DNA from: Phlegmacium glaucopus
Lineage: Eukaryota; Basidiomycota; Agaricomycetes; Agaricales; Cortinariaceae
DNA: 64,000 nucleotides
Reading direction: 5' to 3'
NCBI GenBank assembly: GCA_015039465.1
Contig: MU130382.1
Location: 630,602 to 694,601, forward strand
The stretch's first letter is position 1. Each line of letters begins with the position of its first letter. Made by a program: the position numbers and the translations under genes. The notes beneath the pieces are model-generated. The model worked only from the letters and a program-made list of their open reading frames with translations, had not been told where the DNA came from and did not search any database. Positions 1-13,442 of the stretch are shown one piece after another.

Positions 1-1084
1 CCATGCTAAAGGTTGGTTCGTCCCTGCCGAGCTGGATTTGAGATTATTAGTTTGGTAAAATGGTATTTTAAGAGAATACGGACCTTGATGACAACGACAC
101 CTTCATCGAAGCCTATTGCTACTTCATTGGCGCCTTTGCGGAGTGCAACACACCATGACCGTTCTAAAGCATAGCTGAGCGTGTTTTCGATGCGATATGT
201 GCCGCTATTCCAAATTTTCACTGTTCCATCTTCACTTCCACTGATGATGATTGGTAGATCGGGATGGAAGACGGCAAAAGAGACGTTGTTGGTATGACCT
301 TCCATTGTTTGGACGCAACTCTTGCTGAGATAATCCCAGACCTTGACGGTTTTATCATCGCCTGTAGTCACTAGGTAGGGCTTATCTGCGCCTGGGTAAA
401 AGTCTACATAGTTCACGCCTTTGTCGTGCGCTTCCATTGAGAAGTTGGGGGTGGAAGAACCGATAGACCACATTTTGACTGTGCGGTCGAGGCAGGCGGA
501 CAGGAACGTGTTGGCGTCTTTGGGGTTGAAGGCGAGATTCATGATATAATGCGTATGACCTTCGTATACCTGTCAAGAAATGAATGCGAAAACGTCAGTG
601 TTTTGGAAACTGAGAAACCCGCGCACTTACTTGGATGTTCTTCCAGCTTTTATCCCAATCCCAAGCTTTGATCGTCATATCATCGCTTCCAGTCAGCACA
701 ATAGAAGCGGTGGGGTGTACCGTCAAACATCGAATATAATCAGGATGGGCTTCAAAAGCAGCGACTTTTTCATGAGTGTTGTAATTGAATACCCTAAGCT
801 GGAAATCATCCGAGCCAGCGACGAACCAATTCTTGCGTGCGATGAATTTTACACAACGGACTGGGACTTCTGCTACTTCGAAAGTTTTGACTATGGCGCC
901 TGTGTCATGGTTGTAGATGTTGACGGTGCCATTGTAGAGTCCTGTGAGAAGCCAGGGTTCTGTGGGGTGGAAATCGACGCCTTTGACGCGATCTGACCTG
1001 GAAAAGAGCTTCTTCTGTACGATTTGTTAAATATTTTACTCGTCGAATATAGATGGTGGGACATACATTTACTTCAAATAGCAT
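1..1084 (-). CDS. SEC27: Coatomer beta-prime subunit (COPI vesicle coat), 5' part, 3' end outside window
   Basis: WD40-repeat subunit of the COPI coat, which recruits cargo for Golgi-to-ER retrograde transport. Exons on the minus strand are 1067-1084, 631-1014, 84-569 and 1-31. They join to MLFEVN-KKLFSRSDRVKG, followed by a first WD repeat with VDFHPTEPWLL, then KAWDWDKSWKNIQ-VYEGHTHYIMN, and the repeat series that ends in FDEGVVVIK-LGRDEPTFSM. These are hallmark strings of the Sec27/COPB2 N-terminal propeller. The first exon is only 18 bases and gives the expected short N-terminus before the KKLFSRSDR motif, which decides the start. Introns are 48-61 bases. About 306 of roughly 850-900 residues lie in the window. 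The second propeller and alpha-solenoid are off the left edge. Identification is secure; the start exon is slightly less so because it is short. Confidence 0.93.
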
Positions 1085-1266
1085 CGGCTGGTGAGCAACG
1101 TGGTCAAAAAGTATTATGAGTTATCCTTGGACATAAGCACGGTTGCAATCAAAATAAATCTGAGTCTACTTACTTAATTTTAATTAATTAGTTGGCGTAA
1201 TTACATAATTAGCACAAACTCTTCAACGGTCAGACTCATACATATTTTCTGAGGGCCTCGTCGACC

Positions 1267-2449
1267 TTGTCTCATCCTCAGGCTCTGTCACAATTTGCCC
1301 CCCTAACGATGCCATCCTTCAATACGATGTGGATGGGTCTGTGGGACGAGCCCAAGGAAGCAGTGGATAGCATACGAGATTTACAGCTCTGCCTACGCTC
1401 TTTTCGCCGAGCCAGTCCTTCGCGTTCGGAAATAGAACATCTCACCATTGTCGCTACTGCCGACAGTGGTTACGAGTACCTCCTCAAACAATGGATTCAA
1501 AGTGGTGATCCCCAAAGCTCGTAAACGATGTACGTATTATAACTTAAGCCTATCCGGTCACATCCTCTCTCAACTCATTTAACTTTTTTAGATATCACAT
1601 CAGCTAAAGGAATGATCGACAATCTTGTCTATCGGACTCCAACATGTGGTCTTCTCTACGCCGGCGACACCGCACGAGGTTCACTCGACCACCGTCTCGA
1701 ACATCTCATGTTACCTCCCTGGAGTACTCGCTTCAGGAGCATTGACACTCCCTGATACTGAGCTCTGTCCCAAACCCATAAATGGGCTGCCCATGGTCTT
1801 GCGTATACCTGTGCTGTTTCGTATGCGGATCAGAAGATGGGTTTAGGTCCTGATCAGATGACGATGCCAAAGGAGAGAAGGACGGTGGATGGAAGTGGTT
1901 GACGAATGAGAGTCGGCAAGAAGATAAGGTGACGTTCCACCTGGAATGGGAGAACCAGTGTCTGAGAAAGACGCTGGAAAACAAAACCATTCATCATGGC
2001 CAACAGACCCGAGGTAATAAAAAAAACTTTTTTTTATCGCCCTCTTCTTCTCGGTTGCTGATGTTTCCCCCCCCCTTTTTTGACAGACTGTTGAGAGTAT
2101 TTTCATTATGTGGAGAGATGTTAAATAGAGAGAATATGGTTATGCCATTTTTCAAGCTATCGAAAAATATACACGTGCAGAATATGGCTATGCAAGTATT
2201 AATGGAGGACATGCCAAGGTAAATTGTCCACGTTTAATCTCCCTTATTACCATGAAAAACCCTTTGTGTTAACTTTTTTTCTTCTTTGTTAGTTGGTTCC
2301 GAGCTGAAACATTAAAATATCTATGCCTTCTCATCGATGGTACTAAGTCGACCACATTGGATAAATGGGTGTTCAATACGGAGGCGCATCCCCTCCTGGT
2401 GTTTTCGTGGACGGCAGAGGAGCGAAAAGCTTTTGATATTGAGATATAA
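1267..2449 (+). pseudogene. Decayed class I alpha-1,2-mannosidase (GH47) fragment
   Basis: Pieces of a GH47 alpha-mannosidase (ER/Golgi N-glycan trimming) occur in order but in different frames: ADSGYEYLLKQWIQSGDP, then SAKGMIDNLVYRTPT and LDHRLEHL, then CYLPGVLASGA, KWAAHGLAYTC and MGLGPDQM, MANRPETVESIF, YGYAIFQAIEKYTRAEYGYA, and the C-terminal AETLKYL with [16 protein letters not shown]. The frame must shift near 1512 (a CCCC run), near 1709 and near 1780. An in-frame TAG occurs about 2125, in the WRDVK-REYGYA segment. The N-terminal part of the catalytic domain is missing. Relict intron signals remain around 1533-1591, 2013-2085 and 2220-2291. The gene is therefore judged non-functional, although sequencing error could explain single shifts. 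The family is certain; the exact left boundary is not. Confidence 0.82.
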
Positions 2450-2611
2450 ATACTTTAGTTGGTTTTTATTTTACATTTCGAGGAGAATGTTGAAGCCCTA
2501 GAGAAAGCGTGCGGTGGATGGAAACTTGGAAGGAATGTTGTTTTTGTTTTTTTATCAAGTAACGCCCCCCCTCCCCAGGATTGAAAAAAAAGTATACCAA
2601 GGGTCCACTTT

Positions 2612-4840
<2,229 letters not shown>

Positions 4841-5116
4841 AGTATCTATGCTTTGGATGATGGTGCGTATTGGCAGACCAACCGTGAGTTATTTATCCGA
4901 TAATCGGTGAGAATCAGAAGCTCAAGCTTTTCGGCAGGATCTTGAAGCTTTTGATTTATCCTTCCTGAGGTAGAAGACAATATGCTCAAGCTCCTTGCAA
5001 GGTCAATGAATGGTAAATAGAATAATGATTACTACTACTAATCTTATCAGGGGTATATACGGGATTTAGATTACGATATAAATTATTAAATAAATCGAAT
5101 AACGAAAGTTGGACCT
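4841..5116. other. Short intergenic stretch
   Basis: AT-rich DNA between the PUT2 start and the 3' end of the BTB gene, presumably holding the PUT2 promoter and the BTB-gene 3' UTR. No other gene is seen. Confidence 0.6.
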
Positions 5117-5947
5117 CTATATTGTAGCCGGAAGGGCGTCAATGCTTCCTTTCAAATCGCGCAAAAATTTCCACGAATCTAAAACACTCTCGGGACATCG
5201 AGGGCAATCCGCCGCCCTCGCCGCCCTGAACAAAAAATCCATCCCAAAAATCACATCCGTCGTCGGTCTCACAGCCAGTTCCGCCTTTGCTGCCTTCTCA
5301 AATTCGAACCACCATTTAGGAGAACCATCAAACGTGTACACATTCCCGTTACATTGCATGCATTTGATGTTCTCGGGAATCTGGATGAGGTTCTGGGCGG
5401 CCCTTGACCGCTGACGATGGAAGTTGAGGAGTAGGTGATAGGAGTATCCCGTGACGGATTTCAAGTCTTCAATGGTAGATGCGTCGAGAAAGTTCATGCT
5501 CAGCGTATATCGCGAAGCGATGTTCATCTCTTCTTCAAGATCATAGCGGCAAGCCAAGGCGTATACGCGGATTGGAGATATTTGTAAGAAGTGTGGTGAA
5601 ATGAGAAGTTTTCGAAGGGAGTGGACGACAGTCATGAAGTCGTACTTGATCGCCGCGCCGAGAACGGGAGTGAGTGCCTCAAAGGAACTTATGGCGGGGT
5701 CAGGTATGGGGTAAACCAATCGCAACAAGGTGTCTAGCACATTGCTCGATTCGGAGACAGGGATGATCGGCCGTTCGTCAGCAGGGGTTATATCGCCTTG
5801 AGGAAGAGTGAACATGTCGTGGAAGAAAGGGGACGCCGCAGCGAGAATGCAGCGATGAACACAAAATTCATTGGTAAAACCTTCGTCAGTTGTTTGTAGG
5901 ATGACATCGGCGTCTTCAGAGTCGAAGCGGTAATCTGGGGAAGACAT
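5117..5947 (-). CDS. BTB/POZ domain protein
   Basis: Single-exon gene of 276 residues. The N-terminal half is a BTB/POZ fold: DADVILQTTDEG is followed by NEFCVHRCILAAASPFFHDMF, the helix-strand signature of the BTB core (about residues 12-110). BTB proteins dimerise and often act as substrate adaptors of Cullin-3 ubiquitin ligases. The C-terminal part (ALACRYDLEEEMNIASRYTL) looks like the short alpha-helical tail of fungal BTB proteins and contains paired cysteines (CMQCNG and CPRCP) that could bind metal. There are many such genes in mushroom genomes, and a specific partner cannot be named. The absence of introns is unusual beside its heavily spliced neighbours. Confidence 0.85.
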   Translation of the reverse strand: MSSPDYRFDSEDADVILQTTDEGFTNEFCVHRCILAAASPFFHDMFTLPQGDITPADERPIIPVSESSNVLDTLLRLVYPIPDPAISSFEALTPVLGAAIKYDFMTVVHSLRKLLISPHFLQISPIRVYALACRYDLEEEMNIASRYTLSMNFLDASTIEDLKSVTGYSYHLLLNFHRQRSRAAQNLIQIPENIKCMQCNGNVYTFDGSPKWWFEFEKAAKAELAVRPTTDVIFGMDFLFRAARAADCPRCPESVLDSWKFLRDLKGSIDALPATI

Positions 5948-6164
5948 GGGTGAAAAAAAAGGGAGGGTAAACTATAAACAACGCCCAATGTCAGTGACCG
6001 TGTTATAAGGAGCGGAAGGCAGTGGTTGACGCCTCGTAACCACAAGGAAATATATTCAGATCTATCAGTTGGCAAAGCACTAGGAACGAATCTAACTTTC
6101 GGCGGCACACGAACTTTAAAATGGAGCTCACAGCATTGCAAACATAAAAAAACAAGCACAATTA

Positions 6165-7714
6165 CTATCTCCCGTCTCGACCAGAGCGTCTCTCTCTGCT
6201 CCTGCTCCTTTCACGATCGTAATCCCTATCTCTCGCCGAGTCCTTATGCCTCGATGGTAGCGGAGATTTTGAGCGTTTCCTACGACGTTCTCGTGAATAG
6301 TCCTGGTCCCGACTGCGGCTTCGTTTACGACGGCGCTCGGATTCGCGATCAGATGGTACATCAAATACCATGCCATAAGCATTTGAATGGGGTCTAGTGG
6401 ATTGGCTCTCATCCCGGTATCGACGTGTCATTTCCAGGTCGTCACGGCCCGCAAAACCAGATCGGCTCTTGTCTGTGACTCGTTTCGGACCTCGGGTGAT
6501 GTTATTTGACCATGAATTATTGAGTCGAGCTACGGACTGCGAGCTAGAAGGAGGCTAAGTTAGGTTCTGTCAGAGTGAAAATGCTGTGCTTACAAATCAA
6601 CCCAAATACGTCGATCGTCAACCAACACATTTTGCATTTTAAAGTATGCCTAAACCTTTGAGTGAGTGGTGATAACTGAAGAAAAAGTGGACCATGTTTT
6701 ACCTGTTCAGCATCTTCTCGTTTATCGTATTCAATGAAGGCATACTGGAGAGAATCGCCAGTCCGTTTGTCTCTAATCACTTGACAGCTCATGATGAGAC
6801 CAAACCGTGAAAAGATTAGTTCTAAATCTTCATCTCTTGTTACAGGATTAAGTTTGCAAACAAACAACACGTTCTCTGGGGGTCGAACGTTGGCGAATGG
6901 AAGATCGCCAACCATCTCAAGGGTGAGAGCAGATGCTGCTGCTGCCTTTTCCCGTCGAATGCGTTCCTCCTCTTCCTCCGGAAGAGTGGCGAGAGGATCT
7001 TCATCCTCGGCAATCCGTGTCGAGTTGTCCGGTGGGCGCGTGGGCGACGATGGGGATTTAGAAAAGCCCGGCGGATCGGGAAATGGATCATCTAGAGCGA
7101 GTTGAGTCTTCGTAAAGCGAGCGGAAACAAAAGAAAGGTACCAAGTATGACGACATGCCTTATTCGTACATCCTTGAACGGCCGTCCATCTTGATCCACG
7201 AAGACTTCATTCAACTTATCCAACGTCTCCAGTCCTTCGACCACATGTCCGAACACTGCGTGCTTGCCGTCCAGGTAATCGATATTGTCGCCAAGTGTGA
7301 TGAAGAACTGACTTCCACAACCACCTTTGTGGTTCTCTAATGCAGGTGCAACGGCCATGGATACCGTGCCTTTGTGTTTATGCTTCAATGTTGGTAGGAT
7401 CTCGGGTGGGAAGTAGCGTGAAGAAGGGTCGGAAGAATCGTTGGCGATAGATGACCAAATAGATTGACCACCTGTGCCAGTCGCAGTGGGATCTCCGGCT
7501 TGGGCCAGAAAATCTTTTGATACTGTATATATAAAAGGTTGAAAATTCTGGCAAAAATTGTCGGGACAAAATGAGACCAACCATTGAAGAAGGCGTTCAA
7601 GTTGTAATAGTACGCTTTACATAACTTCAAGAAGTTCTCGCAAGTTTTAGGGCAGGACTCTACCTCGAGGTCGATGACAATATCCCCAAGGGATGTTTCA
7701 AATAGGACCGACAT
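6165..7714 (-). CDS. RRM-containing cyclophilin (PPIL4/Cyp6 type peptidyl-prolyl isomerase)
   Basis: Five exons (7582-7714, 7142-7522, 6703-7091, 6594-6649, 6165-6543) join to 445 residues. Residues 1-170 are a cyclophilin: [46 protein letters not shown]. The RNA-recognition motif follows with [17 protein letters not shown] and [16 protein letters not shown], and then a tail rich in RS/RD dipeptides. This order (isomerase, RRM, charged tail) defines the nuclear PPIL4/KIN241/Cyp6 family linked to spliceosomes and RNA polymerase II C-terminal-domain processing. The active-site arginine region of canonical cyclophilins is replaced here, as in other PPIL4 proteins, so isomerase activity may be weak (family knowledge). 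Exon phases join without gaps, so the model is strong. Confidence 0.92.
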
Positions 7715-9064
7715 CCCTTATAAATGGGAGGTAGACGGGGGAGATGCAAGAAATAGAGAGCTAAATCTGTCGAACAGGAATGAGTCAGGAGGCGAACAAA
7801 GTTGTCAAAGGATGAGCGACTGTTACTGCATCAAACGTGAGAGACAGTTGTAATAGGCGATGGAGAAGGATAGGTAGACGCTTCAAACGCGAGTGACCAC
7901 AAATAATTCATTGTTTGGACGAGAAGCTCTTGTCACTCGCGTTTACGGTCCTGTCCAAGTCCTGTCCTCCGCACAAATTCGATAAGAGCAGAGTCTATTG
8001 ATGTACGTCACCTCTATACCTCAGATCCAGCCAAAACTAACCCTGTTTTACCGTCCACAGCAACGACAACGATCCTGCGTGAATGAATATATGCGTTTTT
8101 TTCAGGTTCAAATAATTCGTTTATCTTGAATAACCACACTGGATCATGCCAACCATTCTATTCGACGGAAATCATACACGCCTCACTATGCACGCAACAA
8201 TGTAAAGCCGAAATGCACGAATATACGTTCGAGTTAATTGATGTAAGAATTATACTTCGTTTTCTGCCCAAGGCTGACTGTAACATTCAAATTCAAGACT
8301 TATGGAAGGCATTTATGGAAAACAGCCATTGAATGTTTGGCCCTATTCCAACATCCTTCAATCGATGTAGTGGTTTCTTCTTCGTTTGGTTATCGTCGGA
8401 GCAATGAGTAAATGGGCCATGGATGTGGAGGATCCTCTTTCCAGGGCGACAAACGACTTCCCTAAACGTGGCATTCTTGTAAACGTCCAAACCACACTCT
8501 GTAACCTTTCCTTTGACTAAACTTTACTCACTTGTTCCTAGCGTAGCATCATTCCGACATAGGTGTGGAACTCTGTTAGCCGGATGCAGGCAGATGTGCG
8601 ACTCAAAATTTTAGTCGGGGTGAGCGTTTAATTTTTGTTTGCATACTTGCATTTGAACCCACTGTGGATCCAAGTTTGTCAGCGGACGCGTCTATGGGAT
8701 GCGTGCGCAGATGAATGCAAGATGAAACCAAGAAGCTTTCGATGCTGGAACGGCCCTTGCAGTACCAGTACTCGTCCTTACAATTGATGCCTGATCACGA
8801 TATCATTTCTGAATGTGTCGGCCACTTGTGAGTTAGATTTGAAGTTGAATTTCGTGATCTGAACACAAACGCTACAAACAAAGGCGCACAGAAACGGCCT
8901 AGCATGCACTGGATGGCCTCGACCGTGATTTTCCGCGTGGACTTGGAATACCTTTAACTTTGATATCGATTTGCCGTATTCTGGCACTAAGTAGTACTTC
9001 CTAGATGGACCTTGTTCAGAGCGAGATAGTCAATCGTCACATGATCAGTTGAAGTCATCAATCA
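7715..9064. other. Intergenic region, no gene recognised
   Basis: About 1.35 kb between two divergently transcribed genes. Only short open frames without domain similarity or matching splice sites are present, and no tRNA-like T-arm is found. It should hold the promoters of the RRM-cyclophilin and the DUF1992 gene. Confidence 0.5.
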
Positions 9065-10613
9065 ATGAATGTTTCTTTAACATTACACATGCGCCCACTC
9101 AACTCACTCTGGCAGCTTTCAGTTCCCAGACGATCTCTGATCAACTGCCGCCGCTGCTCAGACTATCAACCACGAGCAAGTTACACCTCCAAAGCTTCTT
9201 CTGCAGACTCTGCACACAGCGCCAGTGCAAAACTTTTCGCCGATGCACAGCGGGAAGAAGCAGAGTCAGAGCAATATGTCGAGGCAAACTCTAAATCGAG
9301 TCAATTGCCCTTCCTAGAAAGGCAGCACGAAAACTGGACTGGCGATGAAAGTATTCAGGATTCGGTGCTACGTATGTTGGTAGACAAGTACAAGCCCCTT
9401 CGGACAGGTTCTATCCAATCTGCTGATCAGAAATTGAAACGAGCTCCTCCGCAGGTATCACTGACGAATACTATCGCTCTTGTTCCTCTGAAACCTTCTA
9501 CGGGGTCTTGGGCTAACGAACCTCTGTTGCCTTCGATCCCAGGTCATCAACCATGGCAAACACAATTCAAGGCCCCTTCTCATCATCTTTCATCTATCAA
9601 ATTGGCTCATATTCCTCCTCCTATATCTGCTCGACCGCCAAGTGCTCTTCCTATAGATGAACGGGCACGGAAATTGGAAAAAGAGAACCAGAAACGAACG
9701 CAACAAGCTGGAAGATTAACACGAGCAAAAGAATCAACCCTGGACTATCGTTTGGGTATCAAAGAAGCCCGTGGGCCTATCCGGCGCCCAAATCCCGTCA
9801 GTGTCAAAGGATGGGCAGCTTTGATAGAGGATAAGATCGAGGTGAGACTCGCTAAGCCTCAATCCTTTCTTCATTTTTCCTAATGCTCACACACACCCCA
9901 TGCCAGAAAGCTCGAAAGGCCGGACTATTTAATTCTATCAAGGGAAGAGGTCAGCCCCTGGTTCAATCAATGGATGAACGCAATCCTTTCATAACTCGAG
10001 AGGAATTCCTGATGAATCGGATCGTTCAGCGAAATGGCGCTGCTCCTCCATGGGTTGAAGTTCAAGGGGGTAAGTATGAACAGTCATACTTCAACAATTA
10101 AAACTTCTGATACCTCCGTCGTATTGATATCTAGAGCTTGACTCAGCACTAAGCACTTTCAGAGAACTCTTACGACAGTCCTGGATCCGAAGAGCAATCC
10201 GATGCCTAAGTATGGAACACCCTGCAGACATCCTCCACAATCTCACTCTAAATGATATCAAAGTTTTCCGAGACCCCGAGTGGGTAAAACGAGAGAAAGC
10301 CTACCACGAGACTGCTATCGCCGAACTCAACTCTCATGTACGCAAGTATAACGGTGTCGCACCTTACGCTGTTCGCCGTGCATACTACACACGTGAAATG
10401 GAGATCCAGAGGCTCTACGACGACGACTGCGCGAAGGATATTCTGCGTGCCATCGCTGAACGTGCCCAAGAACCAGGATTTCTTGGTGGCTCTACCAGCC
10501 AAGGTCCAGGCAGGGGTCCAATCATTGGTTCAAGGGCTGCCCACACAGACCCTGGGGAGAAACTGTCTTTCCTACACTGGCTTCGTAGTCTATTCAGAAG
10601 TTGGTTTTCGTAG
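9065..10613 (+). CDS. DUF1992 / DnaJC28-like conserved protein, probably mitochondrial
   Basis: Three exons (9065-9841, 9907-10069, 10135-10613) give 472 residues. The central part VKGWAALIEDKIE-KARKAGLF, then GRGQPLV and DERNPFITREEFLMNRIVQ, PPWVEVQ, matches the DUF1992 domain of bacterial YhdN-like proteins and of the C-terminus of eukaryotic DNAJC28. In that domain the core reads as a short helix, a G-x-G-x-PL turn, then PPWIELQ. The N-terminus (MNVSLTLHMRPLNSLWQL, then basic residues) resembles a mitochondrial presequence. The C-terminal part with VFRDPEWVKREKAYHETAI is helical. The molecular role of the domain is unknown; Golgi and mitochondrial roles have been suggested for relatives. 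An alternative start at the next methionine (MRPLNS) is possible. Confidence 0.85.
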
Positions 10614-11320
10614 GCCATGGGTACACTGTGGACGTGTCTTTATTTAACAAGACAATCCTGTGGTTCGGTCGGTTCAAGTTGCCCTCATCCCTTCACTTCC
10701 GGATTTCGGAATTCAACCACTTAGCAACCACCCATCTAGATCATGCATCGCTTGTACGATTTTATATCCTACCAGACGTCCGGATCTTGATGGGTCAGGC
10801 TACAGGCATGCTTGAACTCGAGTATTACTTATTGGCACGCCGACACAGCCTTAGAGCAATCTACAAATCCACAATCCCTCATCCAGATACAACTTGATTG
10901 TACTGGATGCGCACTGCCCAGAGCGCCTCGAGAAGTGCACGAGGGTGTTCTGTTGTTTTACGTCCTCGTGGCTGCGCTGCATGCCCGACAAGACGACGTG
11001 ATGCTCAAGCCATGATGCTCAATAGAGTTCGAGGGTGACCTGATTCCAAGTAGCTAGTTTATGAACCCCTGTGTCCTTGTACTTTGATATCGACATATCC
11101 ATAATGTTGATGAGTAACCAAGACAAGGACAATACTTCTTTCTCTCTCTTTTTGTTCGGTCAACATAGCCGGTCATGAGTGAAATTTAAATTATTAATTA
11201 ATTTGCGTCCGACGCCTCGTGGCATGCCTCACCTTTCGCTGGCCGCAAAATGGGTGGTCTCATCTAATCTTGTCCCATAAAAGCCGCTGCTTTTCAGTTT
11301 TTCATTCTTCATAACCCACC
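10614..11320. other. Intergenic region with promoter of the 85-residue gene
   Basis: No gene recognised. The last 50 bases hold a TATA-like element (see the separate entry). Confidence 0.5.
11276..11283 (+). promoter_or_regulatory. TATA-like element
   Basis: CATAAAAG lies about 38-45 bases before the start codon at 11321. That implies a very short 5' UTR, as is common for strongly expressed fungal genes. Inference from sequence and position only. Confidence 0.45.
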
Positions 11321-11923
11321 ATGTCCGAGATTTCTAACGAGGAATACATCACCGTGAGTATCGTCATAATACGCTACTGCCATTATATTGTTCACTCATT
11401 CGTGCAATTTACTTCTCGTTCCCGACCTGTTTGGTACCGTGCTTGTCCATGACTATGCCCTCGTTGACAGCCAGGAGACATTGTCGCCGTTCGACATGGA
11501 ACCAAAGGAAGACAAGAAGGACTAGTCGTTGGTTCGCATTTCGATTACGCTGTACGTCCATTTCCTTTCTTCACCACGCCCTTACAGTCTTTTCCTAAAC
11601 CTGACTAAATTATTTCTCATATAGGGCCGACAAATCATCGAAGTCCAGCTTGATTCAGAGTTGTTCCATGCATGGTAAGGTGTTGCATCATTCACATCCT
11701 TCGTCCTTCTCGTCTTCCCACAAACGTTACTCGAGTTCACCCGCTGAACGCAATACTTGCCGTCAAACCTCCCTTGTCCCCTCCCAAAATCCGTTGATTA
11801 TGACCATCAGCTAATCTTTTCTACTAAAGGTACCCGACTGTAACCCGTGTCAGGCGCACTATCGCCTACGGTAGACCTGCCCTCGACCGCCGTCGCACTA
11901 TTGAACGCCGTGTTTACTGGTAG
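11321..11923 (+). CDS. Unrecognised 85-residue basic protein, four exons
   Basis: Exons 11321-11353, 11471-11551, 11625-11674 and 11830-11923 join in phase to 85 residues: MSEISNEEYIT, then PGDIVAVRHGTKGRQEGLVV, GSHFDYA, GRQIIEVQLDSELFHAW and a basic C-terminus ending ERRVYW. The pattern GDIV-VRHGTKGRQEG-VV is reminiscent of small beta-barrel (KOW/SH3-like) folds of ribosomal or nucleic-acid-binding proteins, but I do not recognise the family. Three introns of 73-155 bases in so short a gene and a close TATA-like box suggest an expressed, conserved small protein. No function is assigned. Confidence 0.7.
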
Positions 11924-13442
11924 TCTTGTCAGTACAACTTGTTGTTGCTCATAACATGGACTGCCATCATTCACAATCGGGGACAACGAAAGGACCCAAA
12001 CAAAATCATGAAATCCAGTTTCCCGAATCTTCTTGGGGCTTCTACCCTGAGAAACACGACCTTATTGTTCAATATTTATTACTGGCATGGAGTCATCTTC
12101 TTTTCCTTTTTGCCTCCCTCTTTTATTCTTCATACACATCTGTATTTATCCGGAGTTCATAACATAGATGCCATAGCTAAGCTAAATGTCATGTACGGGC
12201 GTTTTTGAAATTTTTATCCACGGTCAATTCCGGTGAAATAAATTTCATATACTGTTCAAAACGGCTTTCTACCTCTTTCTACCAGTCGGCTGTAAATAAA
12301 TACATAGGTTGTGGCCAAGCCAAATATTGATTATATTTAAATAGGAGGAAGTGAATTCACTCGCTCGGCTCATACCTACGACAATTTCTGTCTACATAAA
12401 ATTTGATTAGTTGTTTGAGGATGCTTTTGCTGAAAATCATATTTCAAACTAGTAGACGCAGTAAGTACCTACGGCCTGAAATCAACATGTTGTTTATCTG
12501 CAGGCTGTATAGACGACTTTTGGCTGTCTGAGTTTACTAACTACGTTTCCTTTTTGGTGTTGGAGATGCAGGGTATCATGATACGAACGAACCAGAGGTA
12601 AACGGAAAAAACATTTCCGTAGCAGTAGTCGTACTTTCCGTGAATGGTGAGATCATCATGCTAGCACATGAAACTCTCGCCCGCTCGATGTCAACACCAG
12701 AAACAAAGCCAACGCCAACGAGAGGCCAAAGAAGAGAATCGGTAGTTTGGTCTAGATCTCGTAGCCCCCGATGTCTGAGTGTGCTGAGCCATCCACCATA
12801 AAGCCAGTATGAAAACTGATGACGATGACTATGTAAAGGTGAGCGATTTAATTGTTAGATTTTAAACGAGCCTTTGACCGCAACCTCAATGACTTGATTC
12901 CGAGGCCTGTGTCGTCACCTCTGACTGCACGAGGAAAACAGAGGACGAGAATACCTAACCTGAAGCTTGGATCCAACAGGCCAGTTGAAAATGCCTCTTG
13001 AAGCCGACCACGCCGTTACAGGATGAGGGACAATGCACTTGGGTAGAGAGTAAGTTCAAGCGATTAAGATCATAAAGTGGACTAACCTTTCACGCGAATT
13101 GGAACCTCACTAGCAGCACGTACGCAACCTGATCAATACAGGACAATCCTTTCCGTAACTTATCTATCTCGACTCTTGAGTACAAGGTACCTTCATCAGC
13201 TCCATTACCAGTCCATACAAGAAGGATGGATAGGATGGAGAAACTTTCGAACGAGTGGCTCCTGTCCGGCAGTGCAACGATGCTCCTCTCACAACCGAGT
13301 AAAACTTGTAAAGGCTGTACGAAAGAACGTGAATTATGTAATCGAGCGCTTCTTTCTTCGCCTCTTATCACCTCTTATTCTATCTTGTCACCCACCTTCA
13401 TCCTGTGCATCGAGCACCTCACCTCACTCACTGTTCAACGAT
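11924..13442. other. Intergenic region, nothing recognised
   Basis: About 1.5 kb with only short unsupported open frames. A T-rich stretch after 12050 may be the 3' UTR/terminator of the small gene. Additional 5' exons or the promoter of the NLR-like gene could lie after 13100. Confidence 0.45.

Noticed and set aside
580..996. Plus-strand open frame of 138 codons
   Set aside because: It is antisense to the strongly conserved second exon of SEC27 and has no similarity of its own.
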